Shown in pieces: positions 52,219 to 61,283 of a DNA stretch of 64,000 nucleotides (its first letter is position 1; the number at the start of each line of letters is the position of its first letter). The notes beneath the pieces are model-generated. The model saw nothing but the letters and a program-made list of their open reading frames with translations. It searched no databases and was not told where the DNA came from. The stretch comes from Nocardioides pini. GTDB taxonomy: Bacteria > Actinomycetota > Actinomycetes > Propionibacteriales > Nocardioidaceae. The translations under genes were made by a program, and so were the position numbers. The stretch lies in assembly GCF_026712185.1 (NCBI RefSeq), contig NZ_JAPPUX010000002.1, positions 310,001 to 374,000 on the forward strand. The letters run 5' to 3'.

Positions 52219-54914
52219 GCCGCGTCGTGCCAGCTGCGTCCGGTGCCGATGGAGACGTCGAGGGGGACGGTCAGGTCGGCCGCCCCGCCCATCTCGGCGC
52301 GGACAATCTCGGCGAGCGCGTCGTGCTCCCCCGAGGCCACCTCGAGCACCAGCTCGTCGTGCACCTGCAGCAGCATCCGCGAGCGCAGGCCGTGCTCGGC
52401 GAGGGCGCTCTCGACGCCCAGCATCGCCACCTTGATCAGGTCGGCTGCCGAGCCCTGGATGGGCGCGTTGAGGGCCATCCGCTCAGCCGTCTCGCGACGC
52501 TGGCGGTTGTCACTCGTCAGGTCGGGGAGGTAGCGGCGCCGCCCCAGGATGGTCTCGGTGAAGCCCGAGCGACGCGCCTCGTCGACGATCCCGCCGAGGT
52601 AGTCGCGGACGCCTCCGAAGGTCTCGAAGTACTCGTCCATGAGGCCCTTGGCCTCCGAGGTCGAGATGCGCAGCTGCTGGGAGAGGCCGAAGGCGGACAG
52701 GCCGTAGGCGAGGCCGTAGTTCATCGCCTTGATCTTCGCGCGCTGCTCGACGCTGACGTCCTCGGCAGCGACGCCGAAGACGCGGGCGGCGGTGATGGAG
52801 TGGAAGTCCTGCCCGGAGCGGAACGCCTCGATCAGAAGCGCGTCCTCGGACAGGTGGGCCATGATCCGCATCTCGATCTGGCTGTAGTCGGCCGTCATCA
52901 GGGACTCGCCGGCCTCACCGACGACGAACCCCTCGCGGATGCGGCGACCCGCCTCGGTGCGGATCGGGATGTTCTGCAGGTTCGGGTCGGTGCTGGAGAG
53001 GCGGCCCGTGGCCGCGATGATCTGGTTGTAGGTCGTGTGGATGCGGCCGTCGGAGGCGACGGTCTTGAGCAGGCCCTCGACGGTCTGGCGCAGCCGGATC
53101 ACGTCGCGGTGGCGCAGCAGGTGCTGCAGGAACGGGTGCTCGGTCTTCTCGAAGAGCTGCTGCAGCGCGTCGGCGTCGGTGGTGTAGCCGGTCTTGGTGC
53201 GCTTGGTCTTCGGCATGTCGAGCTCGTCGAACAGCACCACCTGGAGCTGCTTCGGCGAGCCGAGGTTGATCTCCTTGCCGATGACGTCGTAGGCGTCGGT
53301 GGCCGCGGCGCGCACCTGGTCGCTGAACTCCGACTCGAGGCCCTCGAGGTAGTCGGTGTCGACCGCGATGCCGACCTGCTCCATGCGGGCGAGGGTGCCG
53401 ATGAGCGGGAGCTCGACCTCACGGAGCAGCCTGGTCCCGCCGTGCTCCTCGACCGCGTCGTCGAGCGCGTCGGCGAGGTCGAGGACGGCCCGGGCGGTCA
53501 GCATCGCGGTGTCGCTGGCCGTCGTGTCGTCCATCGCGTCGAAGCTGAGCTGGTCGGCGTCGACGGTGTCCTGCCGGAGCTCGCGCTTGAGGTAGCGCAG
53601 GGTCAGGTCGGCGAGGTCGTAGGAGCGCTGGTCGGGCTGGACGAGGTAGGCCGCCAGGGCGGTGTCGACCTCGAGGCCGGCGAGGTCCCAGCCGCGGGCG
53701 GCCAGCGCCAACCGGGGGCCCTTGGCGTCGTGGATCGCCTTCGGGCGGTCCGGGTCGGCGAGCCACGCCGCCACCGCCGCGTCGTCGTCGGCGCCGATCT
53801 CCGCCACGTCGATCCAGGCCGCCTGCCCCTCGCGGGTGGCCACGGCGACGGAGAGGACCTCACCGGTGCCGGCGCGCCAGCTGCCCTGCACCGCCACCCC
53901 GACCCGCGTGCCCGCGGGCGCGTGCTCCGCGAGCCACGAGGCGGCCTCGCCCGCGCCCAGGCGACGACCGTCGAGCTCGAAGCCGGCCTCCGCCTCCGCG
54001 ACGTCGGTGGGGTCGGGGTCGATCGTGTCGAGCAGCCGGGTGCGCAGCTCGCCGCGGAACTCGAGCTCGTCGAGGAGCTCGAGGCCGGCGGTGCGGTCCC
54101 ACGGCTGCCGGGCGAGGCCGTCCGGGCGCACCGGCAGCGTCAGGTCGCGCACCAGGGCGTTGAGCTGACGGTTGCGGATGACGTCGCCGAGGTGGGCGCG
54201 CAGCGCCTCCCCCTTCTTGCCGGTGATCTCGTCGGCGCGGGCGATGACGTTGTCGAGTCCGTCAAACTGGTTGATCCACTTCGCGGCGTAGCCCTGACCG
54301 ACCCCCGGGACGCCCGGCAGGTTGTCGGAGGTCTCCCCCACGATCGCGGCGAGCTCGGGGTAGCGGTGGGGCGGGACGCCGTACTTCTCCTCCACCGCCG
54401 CGGGGGTGAGCCGCGCCAGCTCGCTGACGCCGCGCATCGTGTAGAGCACGGTCGAGTCGTCCGTGACGAGCTGGATCGAGTCGCGGTCACCGGTCATGAT
54501 CAGGACCTGCATGCCCTCGGCCAGCGCCTGGGTGGCGAGCGTGGCGATGATGTCGTCGGCCTCGTAGCCCTCCATCGAGAGGTGCTGGATGTGCAGCGCC
54601 TCGATGACCCGGCGGATCAGGGGCAGCTGGCTGCCGAACTCGTCGGGGGTCTTGTTGCGCTTGGCCTTGTAGTCGCTGTACTGCTCGAGGCGGAACGTCT
54701 GGCGCGACTTGTCGAAGGCGACGGCGACGTGGGTGGGCTGCTCGTCGCGCAGCACGTTGACCAGCATCGAGGTGAAGCCGTAGACGGCGTTCGTGTGCTG
54801 GCCGGAGGCGGTCGCGAAGTTCTCCACCGGGAGCGCGAAGAACGCACGGTAGGCCAGGGAGTGGCCGTCCAGCAGGAGGAGGCGGGGGCGGGTCGACTCG
54901 CTCGTCTCAGGCAC
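52212..54914 (-). CDS. polA: DNA polymerase I
   Basis: 900-aa repair and Okazaki-fragment polymerase. The 5'-3' exonuclease domain (about 1-300) has LLLLDGHSLAYRAFFALPVE, YEADDIIATLA and VPGVGQGYAAKWI. The polymerase domain (about 490-900) has motif A LMTADYSQIEMRIMAHL, motif B RAKIKAMNYGLAYGLSAFG and motif C LLQVHDELVLEV. The central 3'-5' exonuclease fold is degenerate: the DxE motif is absent and exo II reads IHDAKGPRLAL, so no proofreading is expected, as in mycobacterial PolA. GTG 54914 has TAGAGT 6 nt upstream. It is divergent from the thioesterase. Confidence 0.97.
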   Translation of the reverse strand: MPETSESTRPRLLLLDGHSLAYRAFFALPVENFATASGQHTNAVYGFTSMLVNVLRDEQPTHVAVAFDKSRQTFRLEQYSDYKAKRNKTPDEFGSQLPLIRRVIEALHIQHLSMEGYEADDIIATLATQALAEGMQVLIMTGDRDSIQLVTDDSTVLYTMRGVSELARLTPAAVEEKYGVPPHRYPELAAIVGETSDNLPGVPGVGQGYAAKWINQFDGLDNVIARADEITGKKGEALRAHLGDVIRNRQLNALVRDLTLPVRPDGLARQPWDRTAGLELLDELEFRGELRTRLLDTIDPDPTDVAEAEAGFELDGRRLGAGEAASWLAEHAPAGTRVGVAVQGSWRAGTGEVLSVAVATREGQAAWIDVAEIGADDDAAVAAWLADPDRPKAIHDAKGPRLALAARGWDLAGLEVDTALAAYLVQPDQRSYDLADLTLRYLKRELRQDTVDADQLSFDAMDDTTASDTAMLTARAVLDLADALDDAVEEHGGTRLLREVELPLIGTLARMEQVGIAVDTDYLEGLESEFSDQVRAAATDAYDVIGKEINLGSPKQLQVVLFDELDMPKTKRTKTGYTTDADALQQLFEKTEHPFLQHLLRHRDVIRLRQTVEGLLKTVASDGRIHTTYNQIIAATGRLSSTDPNLQNIPIRTEAGRRIREGFVVGEAGESLMTADYSQIEMRIMAHLSEDALLIEAFRSGQDFHSITAARVFGVAAEDVSVEQRAKIKAMNYGLAYGLSAFGLSQQLRISTSEAKGLMDEYFETFGGVRDYLGGIVDEARRSGFTETILGRRRYLPDLTSDNRQRRETAERMALNAPIQGSAADLIKVAMLGVESALAEHGLRSRMLLQVHDELVLEVASGEHDALAEIVRAEMGGAADLTVPLDVSIGTGRSWHDAAH

Positions 54915-54920
54915 CCGCCG

Positions 54921-54926
54921 ACTCTA
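54921..54926 (-). promoter_or_regulatory. -10 hexamer TAGAGT, leaderless polA start
   Basis: TAGAGT on the minus strand, 6 nt before the polA GTG. Confidence 0.55.
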
Positions 54927-54955
54927 TCGGCCGCCACCGACAGCAGAATGACCGC

Positions 54956-55399
54956 ATGAGCGAGACACCTGCGTCCCTGGCCGACCTCAGCGTGGAGGAC
55001 CTCCTGGCGTTCCTGCCCGACGGCAACGGCCGCCTCAACGACAAGATGGGCGTGCAGCTCGTCGAGGTCTCCGCGGAGCGCGTGGTCGCGACGATGCCGG
55101 TCGAGGGCAACACCCAGCCGTTCGGGCTGCTCCACGGCGGAGCGTCGGTCGTGCTCGCCGAGACCCTCGGATCCATTGGCTCCGCCATCCACGCCTACCC
55201 GGCGAAGATCGCGGTCGGGGTCGACATCAACGCCACCCACCACCGCGCGGCGACGTCCGGCGTGGTCACCGGCGTCGCGACCGCCATCCACCTCGGCCGG
55301 TCCTCGACGTCGTACGACGTCGTGATCACCGACGAGCAGGACCGGCGGGTGTGCACCTCCCGCATCACGTGCGCGCTGCTGGACGCACCGAAGGCCTGA
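54956..55399 (+). CDS. Hotdog-fold thioesterase (PaaI/YdiI-like)
   Basis: 147-aa acyl-CoA thioesterase of the PaaI type. The core motif PFGLLHGGASVVLAETLGS (about 60-78) contains the conserved HGG and the catalytic Glu/Asp position. The later VDINATHHRAATSGVVTG strand is typical. It hydrolyses aromatic or medium-chain acyl-CoA thioesters in the cytosol; specificity is not predictable. CAGAAT lies 6 nt before the ATG. It is divergent from polA and convergent with the GNAT gene, 37 bp away. Confidence 0.93.
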   Translation: MSETPASLADLSVEDLLAFLPDGNGRLNDKMGVQLVEVSAERVVATMPVEGNTQPFGLLHGGASVVLAETLGSIGSAIHAYPAKIAVGVDINATHHRAATSGVVTGVATAIHLGRSSTSYDVVITDEQDRRVCTSRITCALLDAPKA

Positions 55400-55436
55400 C
55401 GCACGACGCGCCGGCCGTGGGCGACGTCCCCCGGGC

Positions 55437-56006
55437 TCAGCCGGGGACGCGTTCGCGGCGGATCCGGCGGGCCGCGAGGACCCGGTCGATCCGCTGGCGG
55501 CTGGTGGCCGCCTGGGTGGCCTGCCGCGACTGCGGCAGCCGGGCGCGCACGGCGCTCGTGGTGGCGGCGCGCAGCGTCGCCTGAGGCGTGAACGACAGCC
55601 GCGCCATGAACCGGTTGGCGTCGCGCGCCTCTGCGGCCGCCGCCGTCTGGACGTGGGTGATGCCGTGCTGCTCGGCGAACCGGCAGGCCGCCTCCATCAG
55701 CGCGCTGCCCACGCCCTTGCGCCGGAACCGGGTGAACACGTGGGGCGAGACCGCGAGGACGGCCCGCTCGAGGTTGATCGGCGTGAACGTCGTCGCCTCG
55801 AGGTAGACCGCACCGGCGACCTCCCCGTCGACCTCGGCCACCACCACGCACTGGTCCTCGCGGGCCTCGGCCGTGGTCACGATCCCGGCCACGTCGGCGA
55901 GCTGCTCGTCGAGCGCGCCACGGCGCAGGATGTCGCTCCACAGCTCGCGCAGGGCGGGGACGTCCGTGGCCTCCGCCACGCGTACGGTCACCGGCGTCCG
56001 ACTCAT
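55437..56006 (-). CDS. GNAT family N-acetyltransferase
   Basis: 189-aa acetyltransferase. The acetyl-CoA pyrophosphate loop is FRRKGVGSALMEAACRFA (about 93-110, R-x-x-G-x-G/A), preceded by the strand LAVSPHVFTRF. The N-terminal VTVRVAEATDVPALRELW is the usual GNAT opening. A basic C-terminal extension of about 40 residues (Arg/Gln/Ala-rich) is added after the fold and could bind nucleic acid; that is speculation. ATG 56006 is preferred to a GTG two codons upstream because AGGAAG is 8 nt from it. The substrate is unknown. It is upstream of the liv cluster on the same strand. Confidence 0.9.
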   Translation of the reverse strand: MSRTPVTVRVAEATDVPALRELWSDILRRGALDEQLADVAGIVTTAEAREDQCVVVAEVDGEVAGAVYLEATTFTPINLERAVLAVSPHVFTRFRRKGVGSALMEAACRFAEQHGITHVQTAAAAEARDANRFMARLSFTPQATLRAATTSAVRARLPQSRQATQAATSRQRIDRVLAARRIRRERVPG

Positions 56007-56096
56007 CGACACACCACTTCCTCGTGCTCCGACCGTGGCCCCCTGCCGCCCTCTCGCGGCACCACGCCGGGACGAACCCTATCCCCGTTGCCGGGA

Positions 56097-56807
56097 TCAG
56101 GCTACGCCGAGGTAGGCCTCGCGCACCGAGGGGTCGTCGAGGAGCTCGGCACCCGTGCCGGTCTTCACGATGTTGCCCGTCTCCAGCACGTAGGCCCGGT
56201 CGCTGCGCGAGAGCGCCTGCTTGGCGTTCTGCTCCACCACCAGGATCGTCGTGCCCTGCTGCGAGATCTCGGTGATGATGTCGAAGATCTGCTGGATCAG
56301 CATGGGGGCGAGGCCCATCGAGGGCTCGTCGAGCATCAGCAGCTTGGGGCGCGACATCAGGGCGCGGCCGATCGCGAGCATCTGCTGCTCACCGCCCGAG
56401 AGCGTGCCGGCGACCTGCTTCTTCCGCTCCTCCATCCGCGGGAACAGGCCGAAGACCCGGTCGTAGTCCTCGTCGACGGCTGCCTTGTCCTTGCGGGTGT
56501 AGGCGCCCATGTTGAGGTTCTCGGTGACCGTCATCCCGGGGAAGATCCCCCGGCCCTCGGGGCACAGCACCAGCCCCTTGCGCAGCCGCTGGTCGGCCCG
56601 CATCTTCGTCACGTCCTCGCCGTTGAAGACGACCGAGCCTGCCGACAGCCCGCGCACGCCCGAGAGCGCGCGCATGGTCGAGGTCTTGCCGGCGCCGTTG
56701 GCCCCGATGAGGGAGACGACCTCACCCTCGTTGACCTCCACGGTGATCCCGTGGAGGGCCTGGATCTTGCCGTAGTTGAGAACGGCGTCCTTCATCTCAA
56801 GCAGCAT
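56097..56807 (-). CDS. livF: Branched-chain amino acid ABC transporter ATPase LivF
   Basis: 236-aa ATPase subunit of a LIV-type importer. Walker A is SLIGANGAGKTSTMRAL, signature LSGGEQQMLAIGRALM, Walker B LLMLDEPSMGLAP, and the H-loop follows in VVEQNAKQAL. It pairs with LivG in the cytosol to energise uptake through LivHM. Its start lies 11 bp inside the end of livG, so it is translationally coupled. It is the last gene of the operon. Confidence 0.95.
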   Translation of the reverse strand: MLLEMKDAVLNYGKIQALHGITVEVNEGEVVSLIGANGAGKTSTMRALSGVRGLSAGSVVFNGEDVTKMRADQRLRKGLVLCPEGRGIFPGMTVTENLNMGAYTRKDKAAVDEDYDRVFGLFPRMEERKKQVAGTLSGGEQQMLAIGRALMSRPKLLMLDEPSMGLAPMLIQQIFDIITEISQQGTTILVVEQNAKQALSRSDRAYVLETGNIVKTGTGAELLDDPSVREAYLGVA

Positions 56808-57732
56808 CGTCGGGCTCTCCCAGGTAGGCGGCGATGACCTTCGGGTTGCGGGCGACCTCTTCCGGGGTGCCCTCGGCGATCTTCTGGCCGAACTCGAGGA
56901 CGACGATCCGGTCGGTCACGCCGAGGACCAGCTTCATGTCGTGCTCGATGACCAGGACCGTGTGACCCAGGTCGCGGATGCGGCGGATGAGGCCCATGAG
57001 GTCCTCCTTCTCCGCAGGGTTGAAGCCGGCGGCCGGCTCGTCCAGGCAGATGAGCTCGGGCTCGGTGGCCAGGGCTCGGGCGATCTCGAGGCGGCGCTGG
57101 TAGCCGTAGGGAAGGTTGCGGGCCACCTCGTGCGCCCGGTCGGCGATTCCCACGAAGCGCAGCAGCTCCATGGAGCGGCGGCGACCCGCCCGCTCCTCCA
57201 GGGTGTGCCGGCTGATGCCGAACACCTTGGCGAACGAGCGACGGATGCCGCTCTTCGGCAGCTCCCCCTCCGAGGGACGGACCCGGTAGGCCCGGAACAG
57301 CACACCGAGCACGCTCGTCTTGTGTCGGGCGTCGCACCCGACCATGACGTTCTCCAGCGCCGACATCTCCGGGAAGAGCCGGATGTTCTGGAACGTACGG
57401 GCGATGCCGAGGTGGTTGATCCTGTGCGGCTTGGTGCCCGCGATCTCCTGGTCCTTGAACCGGATCGTGCCCTCGGTCGGCGTGTAGACACCGGTCATCG
57501 CGTTGAAGCAGGTGGTCTTGCCGGCGCCGTTGGGCCCGATCAGGCCGAGGATCTCGCCGCGGCGGATGTCGAAGTTGACGTCGTTGAGCGCCACCACGCC
57601 GCCGAAGCGGAGGGTGACGTGGTCGACCTCGAGGAGGACCTCACCCACGGCACCCGAGGTCTCGATCGCGATCTTGTCGTGGTCGGAGGTGTCCTTGAGC
57701 TCCTCGGCGCCCACGATCTCGTGCTCAGGCAT
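56797..57732 (-). CDS. livG: Branched-chain amino acid ABC transporter ATPase LivG
   Basis: 311-aa ATPase subunit. After a 35-residue N-terminal extension it has Walker A LIGPNGAGKTTCFNAM, the LivG-typical insert with VMVGCDARHK, signature NLPYGYQRRLEIARAL, Walker B LICLDEPAAGFNP and an H-loop IEHDM. It overlaps livM by 8 bp and livF by 11 bp. The extension (DTSDHDKIAIETSG) is longer than in E. coli LivG; its role is unknown. Confidence 0.95.
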   Translation of the reverse strand: MPEHEIVGAEELKDTSDHDKIAIETSGAVGEVLLEVDHVTLRFGGVVALNDVNFDIRRGEILGLIGPNGAGKTTCFNAMTGVYTPTEGTIRFKDQEIAGTKPHRINHLGIARTFQNIRLFPEMSALENVMVGCDARHKTSVLGVLFRAYRVRPSEGELPKSGIRRSFAKVFGISRHTLEERAGRRRSMELLRFVGIADRAHEVARNLPYGYQRRLEIARALATEPELICLDEPAAGFNPAEKEDLMGLIRRIRDLGHTVLVIEHDMKLVLGVTDRIVVLEFGQKIAEGTPEEVARNPKVIAAYLGEPDDAA

Positions 57733-58864
57733 CTGCGGCAGCCTCCTCGGCCTCGTGTCGTCGGTCTTCGATCTCTGCGGCTCGCCGTCTGCTCGGCACC
57801 AGGCCCTGGGGCCGGAGGACCATCACCAGCACGAGCGCCAGGCCGAAGGCGAACGGGCGCCACTCCTGGAGCTCACGGAACCGCTCGGGGAGGTAGGTGA
57901 GCAGGAACGCACCGACGAGGACGCCGACGATGTTGCCCGAGCCACCGATGACCACCATGGCCACGAAGAGGAACGACAGGTTGAGCATGAACGCGTTGGG
58001 CTCGACGTACTGCTGCTTGCTGCCGAACAGCAGCCCGGCCAGACCGCCGACGGACGCGCCGATGGCGAAGGCCCACAGCTTGAACTTGAAGCCCGCGACG
58101 CCCATCACTGCGGCGGCGTCCTCGTCCTCCCGGATGGCGAGCCAGGCACGACCGACGCGGCTGTGCTCGAGGCGACTGGCCAGCCAGACGATGAGGATGA
58201 GGATGACGAGGGCCAGCCAGTACCAGCGCTCGGCGTCGATGGTGTTGAAGAACGAGCGTCCGTCGATCTCCGGCCCGGGAGGCACGGGGACCTGCGTGAT
58301 GCCCGCGGCACCGCCGGTGACGTTGTCGAGGTTGCGCGCGGTGATGCGGATGATCTCGCCGAACCCGAGGGTGACGATCGCGAGGTAGTCCCCTCGCAGC
58401 CGCAGCGTCGGGGCACCGAGGATCACGCCCGCGGTCAGCGACATCGCGATGGCGATGGGGATGCACATCACGAAGGGGACGGCCCACTCCTCGGACAGGT
58501 CGAACCGCGACTGCAGTGCCTGCACGACGGGCGAGGACGGCGACCCGAAGAGGGCCACCGAGTAGGCGCCGAGGGCGTAGAAGCCGACGTAGCCCAGGTC
58601 GAGCAGTCCGGCGAACCCGATCACGACGTTGAGCCCGACGGCCGCGATCATGTAGACGACGATGAGGAACAGCACGCTCGCCCAGTCGGAGCCCGTGGGG
58701 TTCAGGTCGGTGCGGATGTAGGCGAACGGCAGGATGTTGAGGAAGGGCAGGTAGAACGCAAAGGCGACGACCAGCAGCAGCGCGACGGTGCGGAACCACT
58801 TGGGAGCCCGGTCCCAGCGGTTGCCGAGCTGGAGCCCGCGGTAGGAGTCGAGGATCTGGCTCAT
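57725..58864 (-). CDS. livM: Branched-chain amino acid ABC transporter permease LivM
   Basis: 379-aa inner-membrane permease with about nine helices. Family features are LNVVIGFAGLLDLGYVGFYALGAY (about 80-103), RLRGDYLAIVTLGFGEIIRI with the EAA-like loop, and SRVGRAWLAIREDEDAA. It dimerises with LivH to form the translocation path. It starts with ATG overlapping the livH stop (ATGA). The C-terminal tail is charged and cytoplasmic. Confidence 0.95.
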   Translation of the reverse strand: MSQILDSYRGLQLGNRWDRAPKWFRTVALLLVVAFAFYLPFLNILPFAYIRTDLNPTGSDWASVLFLIVVYMIAAVGLNVVIGFAGLLDLGYVGFYALGAYSVALFGSPSSPVVQALQSRFDLSEEWAVPFVMCIPIAIAMSLTAGVILGAPTLRLRGDYLAIVTLGFGEIIRITARNLDNVTGGAAGITQVPVPPGPEIDGRSFFNTIDAERWYWLALVILILIVWLASRLEHSRVGRAWLAIREDEDAAAVMGVAGFKFKLWAFAIGASVGGLAGLLFGSKQQYVEPNAFMLNLSFLFVAMVVIGGSGNIVGVLVGAFLLTYLPERFRELQEWRPFAFGLALVLVMVLRPQGLVPSRRRAAEIEDRRHEAEEAAADA

Positions 58865-59832
58865 GCGCGTGCCTTTCCGAGGGACTCACCGAGCAGTCCG
58901 GTGGGCCGGAACATCAGGACCAGGACGAGGACGATGAACGCGGTGACGTCGGTCCAGCTGGAGTCCCAGATCTGCGATGCGTACACCTCGACCACGCCGA
59001 GCAGCAGGCCGCCGACCAGCGCACCGCGCAGGTTGCCGATGCCGCCCAGGACCGCGGCGGTGAACGCCTTGATGCCGATGATGAAGCCGATGTCGAACTT
59101 CGTGATGTCGTACTGGATGGTGAACAGCAGGGCCGCGACGCCGGCCATCGCGCCACCGAGCACGAAGACGAGCATGATGACGCGCTCCTGGTTGACGCCC
59201 ATCAGGGAGGCGGTGTCGGGGTCCTGCGCGACGGCGCGGACTCCGCGGCCGAGGCGGCTCTTGTTCACGAACGTGTCCAGCGCGATCATCATGACGATGG
59301 CGCCGATGATGATCAGCAGCCGGGTGTTGGTGACGGGCAGGTCGATGCCCGGGATCGTGAAGACGACCTTCGTCTCGATCACCGACGGGATGTTGACCGT
59401 CACGCGGCCGAACGGCGGTCCGAAGAACGCCCGGAGCACCTGGCCGAAGGTCTCGACCAGGACGAGCGAGCAGCCGATGCCGGTGATGAGGAAGATGAGG
59501 GGCGGAGCGCCCTTCTTGCGCAGGGGCCGGTAGGCGATGCGTTCGACGGCGAGCGCCGTCCCGGCGGAGGCGAGCATCGCGGCGAGGAGCGCCAGCAGCG
59601 TCGCCGCGATGACCATCCCCACCCCCATCCCGGCGGTCGCGCCGAGGACGGTGTAGGTGCCGAGCACGGTCCAGGTGCCCACCATGAACACCTCGGAGTG
59701 GGCGAAGTTGATCAGCTTCATCACGCCGTACACCATGGTGTAGCCGAGCGCGACGAGCGCGTAGATGGATCCGCGGGTGATGCCGTCCAGCGTGTGACGG
59801 TCCAACCCGTTGATCAGGGCGTCGAAGTCCAC
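58861..59832 (-). CDS. livH: Branched-chain amino acid ABC transporter permease LivH
   Basis: 323-aa permease with about eight helices. It has SIYALVALGYTMVYGVMKLINFAHSEVF near the N-terminus, the classic LivH opening, and RGVRAVAQDPDTASLMGVN, the cytoplasmic coupling loop. GTG 59832 follows a 94-bp gap with a strong hairpin after livK. It overlaps livM by 4 bp. Confidence 0.95.
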   Translation of the reverse strand: MDFDALINGLDRHTLDGITRGSIYALVALGYTMVYGVMKLINFAHSEVFMVGTWTVLGTYTVLGATAGMGVGMVIAATLLALLAAMLASAGTALAVERIAYRPLRKKGAPPLIFLITGIGCSLVLVETFGQVLRAFFGPPFGRVTVNIPSVIETKVVFTIPGIDLPVTNTRLLIIIGAIVMMIALDTFVNKSRLGRGVRAVAQDPDTASLMGVNQERVIMLVFVLGGAMAGVAALLFTIQYDITKFDIGFIIGIKAFTAAVLGGIGNLRGALVGGLLLGVVEVYASQIWDSSWTDVTAFIVLVLVLMFRPTGLLGESLGKARA

Positions 59833-59874
59833 TCAGGGCCCTTCCCAGTAGTGCGGCCCGGTCCGGGCCATGGA

Positions 59875-59905
59875 GCGGGGGCGGCCGAGTCCCGGCCGCC
59901 CCCGC
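59875..59905. terminator. Partial terminator between livK and livH
   Basis: 12-bp perfect stem GCGGGGGCGGCC (59875-59886) and GGCCGCCCCCGC (59894-59905) with a 7-nt loop, 22 nt past the livK stop. A second small hairpin (59855-59869) follows. Such elements often let binding-protein mRNA exceed permease mRNA. Confidence 0.75.
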
Positions 59906-59926
59906 GGTGTCATGCTGGTGCCTCGA

Positions 59927-61084
59927 TCAGCTCTCGGGCTTGACCTCGACCTCGGGCGTCAGCGTGCCGCCCTCGTTCTTGTAGGCCCAGTATGAGACCT
60001 GCTCGGCCGGGACGTCACCGTTGTCGTCGAAGGCGATGTCCTTGCTGAGGCCCTCACCCTGGTAGTCGTTGACGAACGCCAGGACGTCCTCGCGGGTGCG
60101 GGCACCGTCGTCCAGCGCGGCCAGGAAGACGCTCATCGCGTCGTAGCCCTCGGCTGCGTAGGCGCCGGGCGCGCCGCCGTAGGCCTCCTCGAAGTCGGCG
60201 GCGAAGGTGCTGTCCGCCTCGATCGGGGCGCAGGGGCACATCACGACCGCGCCCTCGCCGGCGTCGCCCACGGCCTTGCCGAAGTCGGCACCGTAGAGGC
60301 CGTCACCGCCGACGAACGGCACGTCGATGCCGGCGTCACGGATCTGCTTGAGCAGCGGCGCCGCCTCGGCGATGTAGCCGCCGTAGAAGATGGCGTCCGG
60401 CTTGGCCGACTCCATCTTGGAGATCGTCGGGGCGAAGTCGGTCTGGCCGACCTGCGTCTTGTCGCGCTGGACCATCGCGTCGCCGAGGGTCTCCTCGACA
60501 CGGTCGGCCAGCGGCTCGCCGTAGGCCTCGGAGTTGTCGACGACGAACACCTTGCTGGCGCCGACCTCGTCGGTGAGGTACTTGGCGATCGCCGCGCCCT
60601 GGTAGTCGTCGTACGGCACGAGGCGGTGGAACACCTCGACCGGGTCCTCCTGCGTCAGGTCGGTGGCGGTCGCCGACTGGCTGATCATCGGGACGCCGCC
60701 GTCCTGGTAGATGCTCTTGGTCGCGCGGGTCTCACCCGAGAACGCGCCACCGATGACACCGATGAAGGACTCGTCACCGGCGATCTGGGTCGCGACCGGC
60801 GTGGCCTTGGCGGGGTCGCCCTCGGTGTCGAAGCGCTCGAGGGTCACGTCGCACTCGTCGTTGTCCCACTGGTCGAGCGCCAGCTCGGCGCCGTCGACGG
60901 ACGGGATGACGATGCTGGCGTTGGCACCCGACAGCGCGCCCATGGCACCGATCTTGAAGGTGCAGTCGTCGCCACCGCCGCCGTCGCTGCCACCGCCGGT
61001 GTCGGTCGTGCCGCAGGCGCTGAGCGCCAGGCCGGCCACGGCCGTGAACGCGACAGCCTGCCACGTCTTGGATGAGCGGATCAT
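59927..61084 (-). CDS. livK: Branched-chain amino acid ABC transporter substrate-binding lipoprotein
   Basis: 385-aa periplasmic-type binding protein anchored as a lipoprotein. The signal peptide ends LALSAC with lipid Cys24, followed by a Gly/Ser/Asp linker. The type I binding-protein fold contains KIGAMGALSGANASI, GAFSGETRATKSIYQDGGVPMIS and FVVDNSEAYGEPLADRV, which are LivJ/LivK signatures. It captures leucine, isoleucine, valine or a related ligand for LivHMGF. ATG 61084 has GGAGGA 4 nt upstream. The hairpin after its stop probably sets its excess over the permease subunits. Confidence 0.95.
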   Translation of the reverse strand: MIRSSKTWQAVAFTAVAGLALSACGTTDTGGGSDGGGGDDCTFKIGAMGALSGANASIVIPSVDGAELALDQWDNDECDVTLERFDTEGDPAKATPVATQIAGDESFIGVIGGAFSGETRATKSIYQDGGVPMISQSATATDLTQEDPVEVFHRLVPYDDYQGAAIAKYLTDEVGASKVFVVDNSEAYGEPLADRVEETLGDAMVQRDKTQVGQTDFAPTISKMESAKPDAIFYGGYIAEAAPLLKQIRDAGIDVPFVGGDGLYGADFGKAVGDAGEGAVVMCPCAPIEADSTFAADFEEAYGGAPGAYAAEGYDAMSVFLAALDDGARTREDVLAFVNDYQGEGLSKDIAFDDNGDVPAEQVSYWAYKNEGGTLTPEVEVKPES

Positions 61085-61283
61085 GGATCCTCCGTACGTC
61101 TCTGGGCTGTCCACCTCGGCAGCCTCGTGGCGGGAACCTAACACCCGGGATGTGGCGCGGGACACGATTGAGCCTCGTGAGTTGCCTGCCGTTGCCGTTT
61201 CGTGACCAACCGGTCTGTACCGGAAACGCACCCGAAACACGGGATGCGGTTCCCGCCTTGAGGAGACCTTGACGAGCGCTGGC

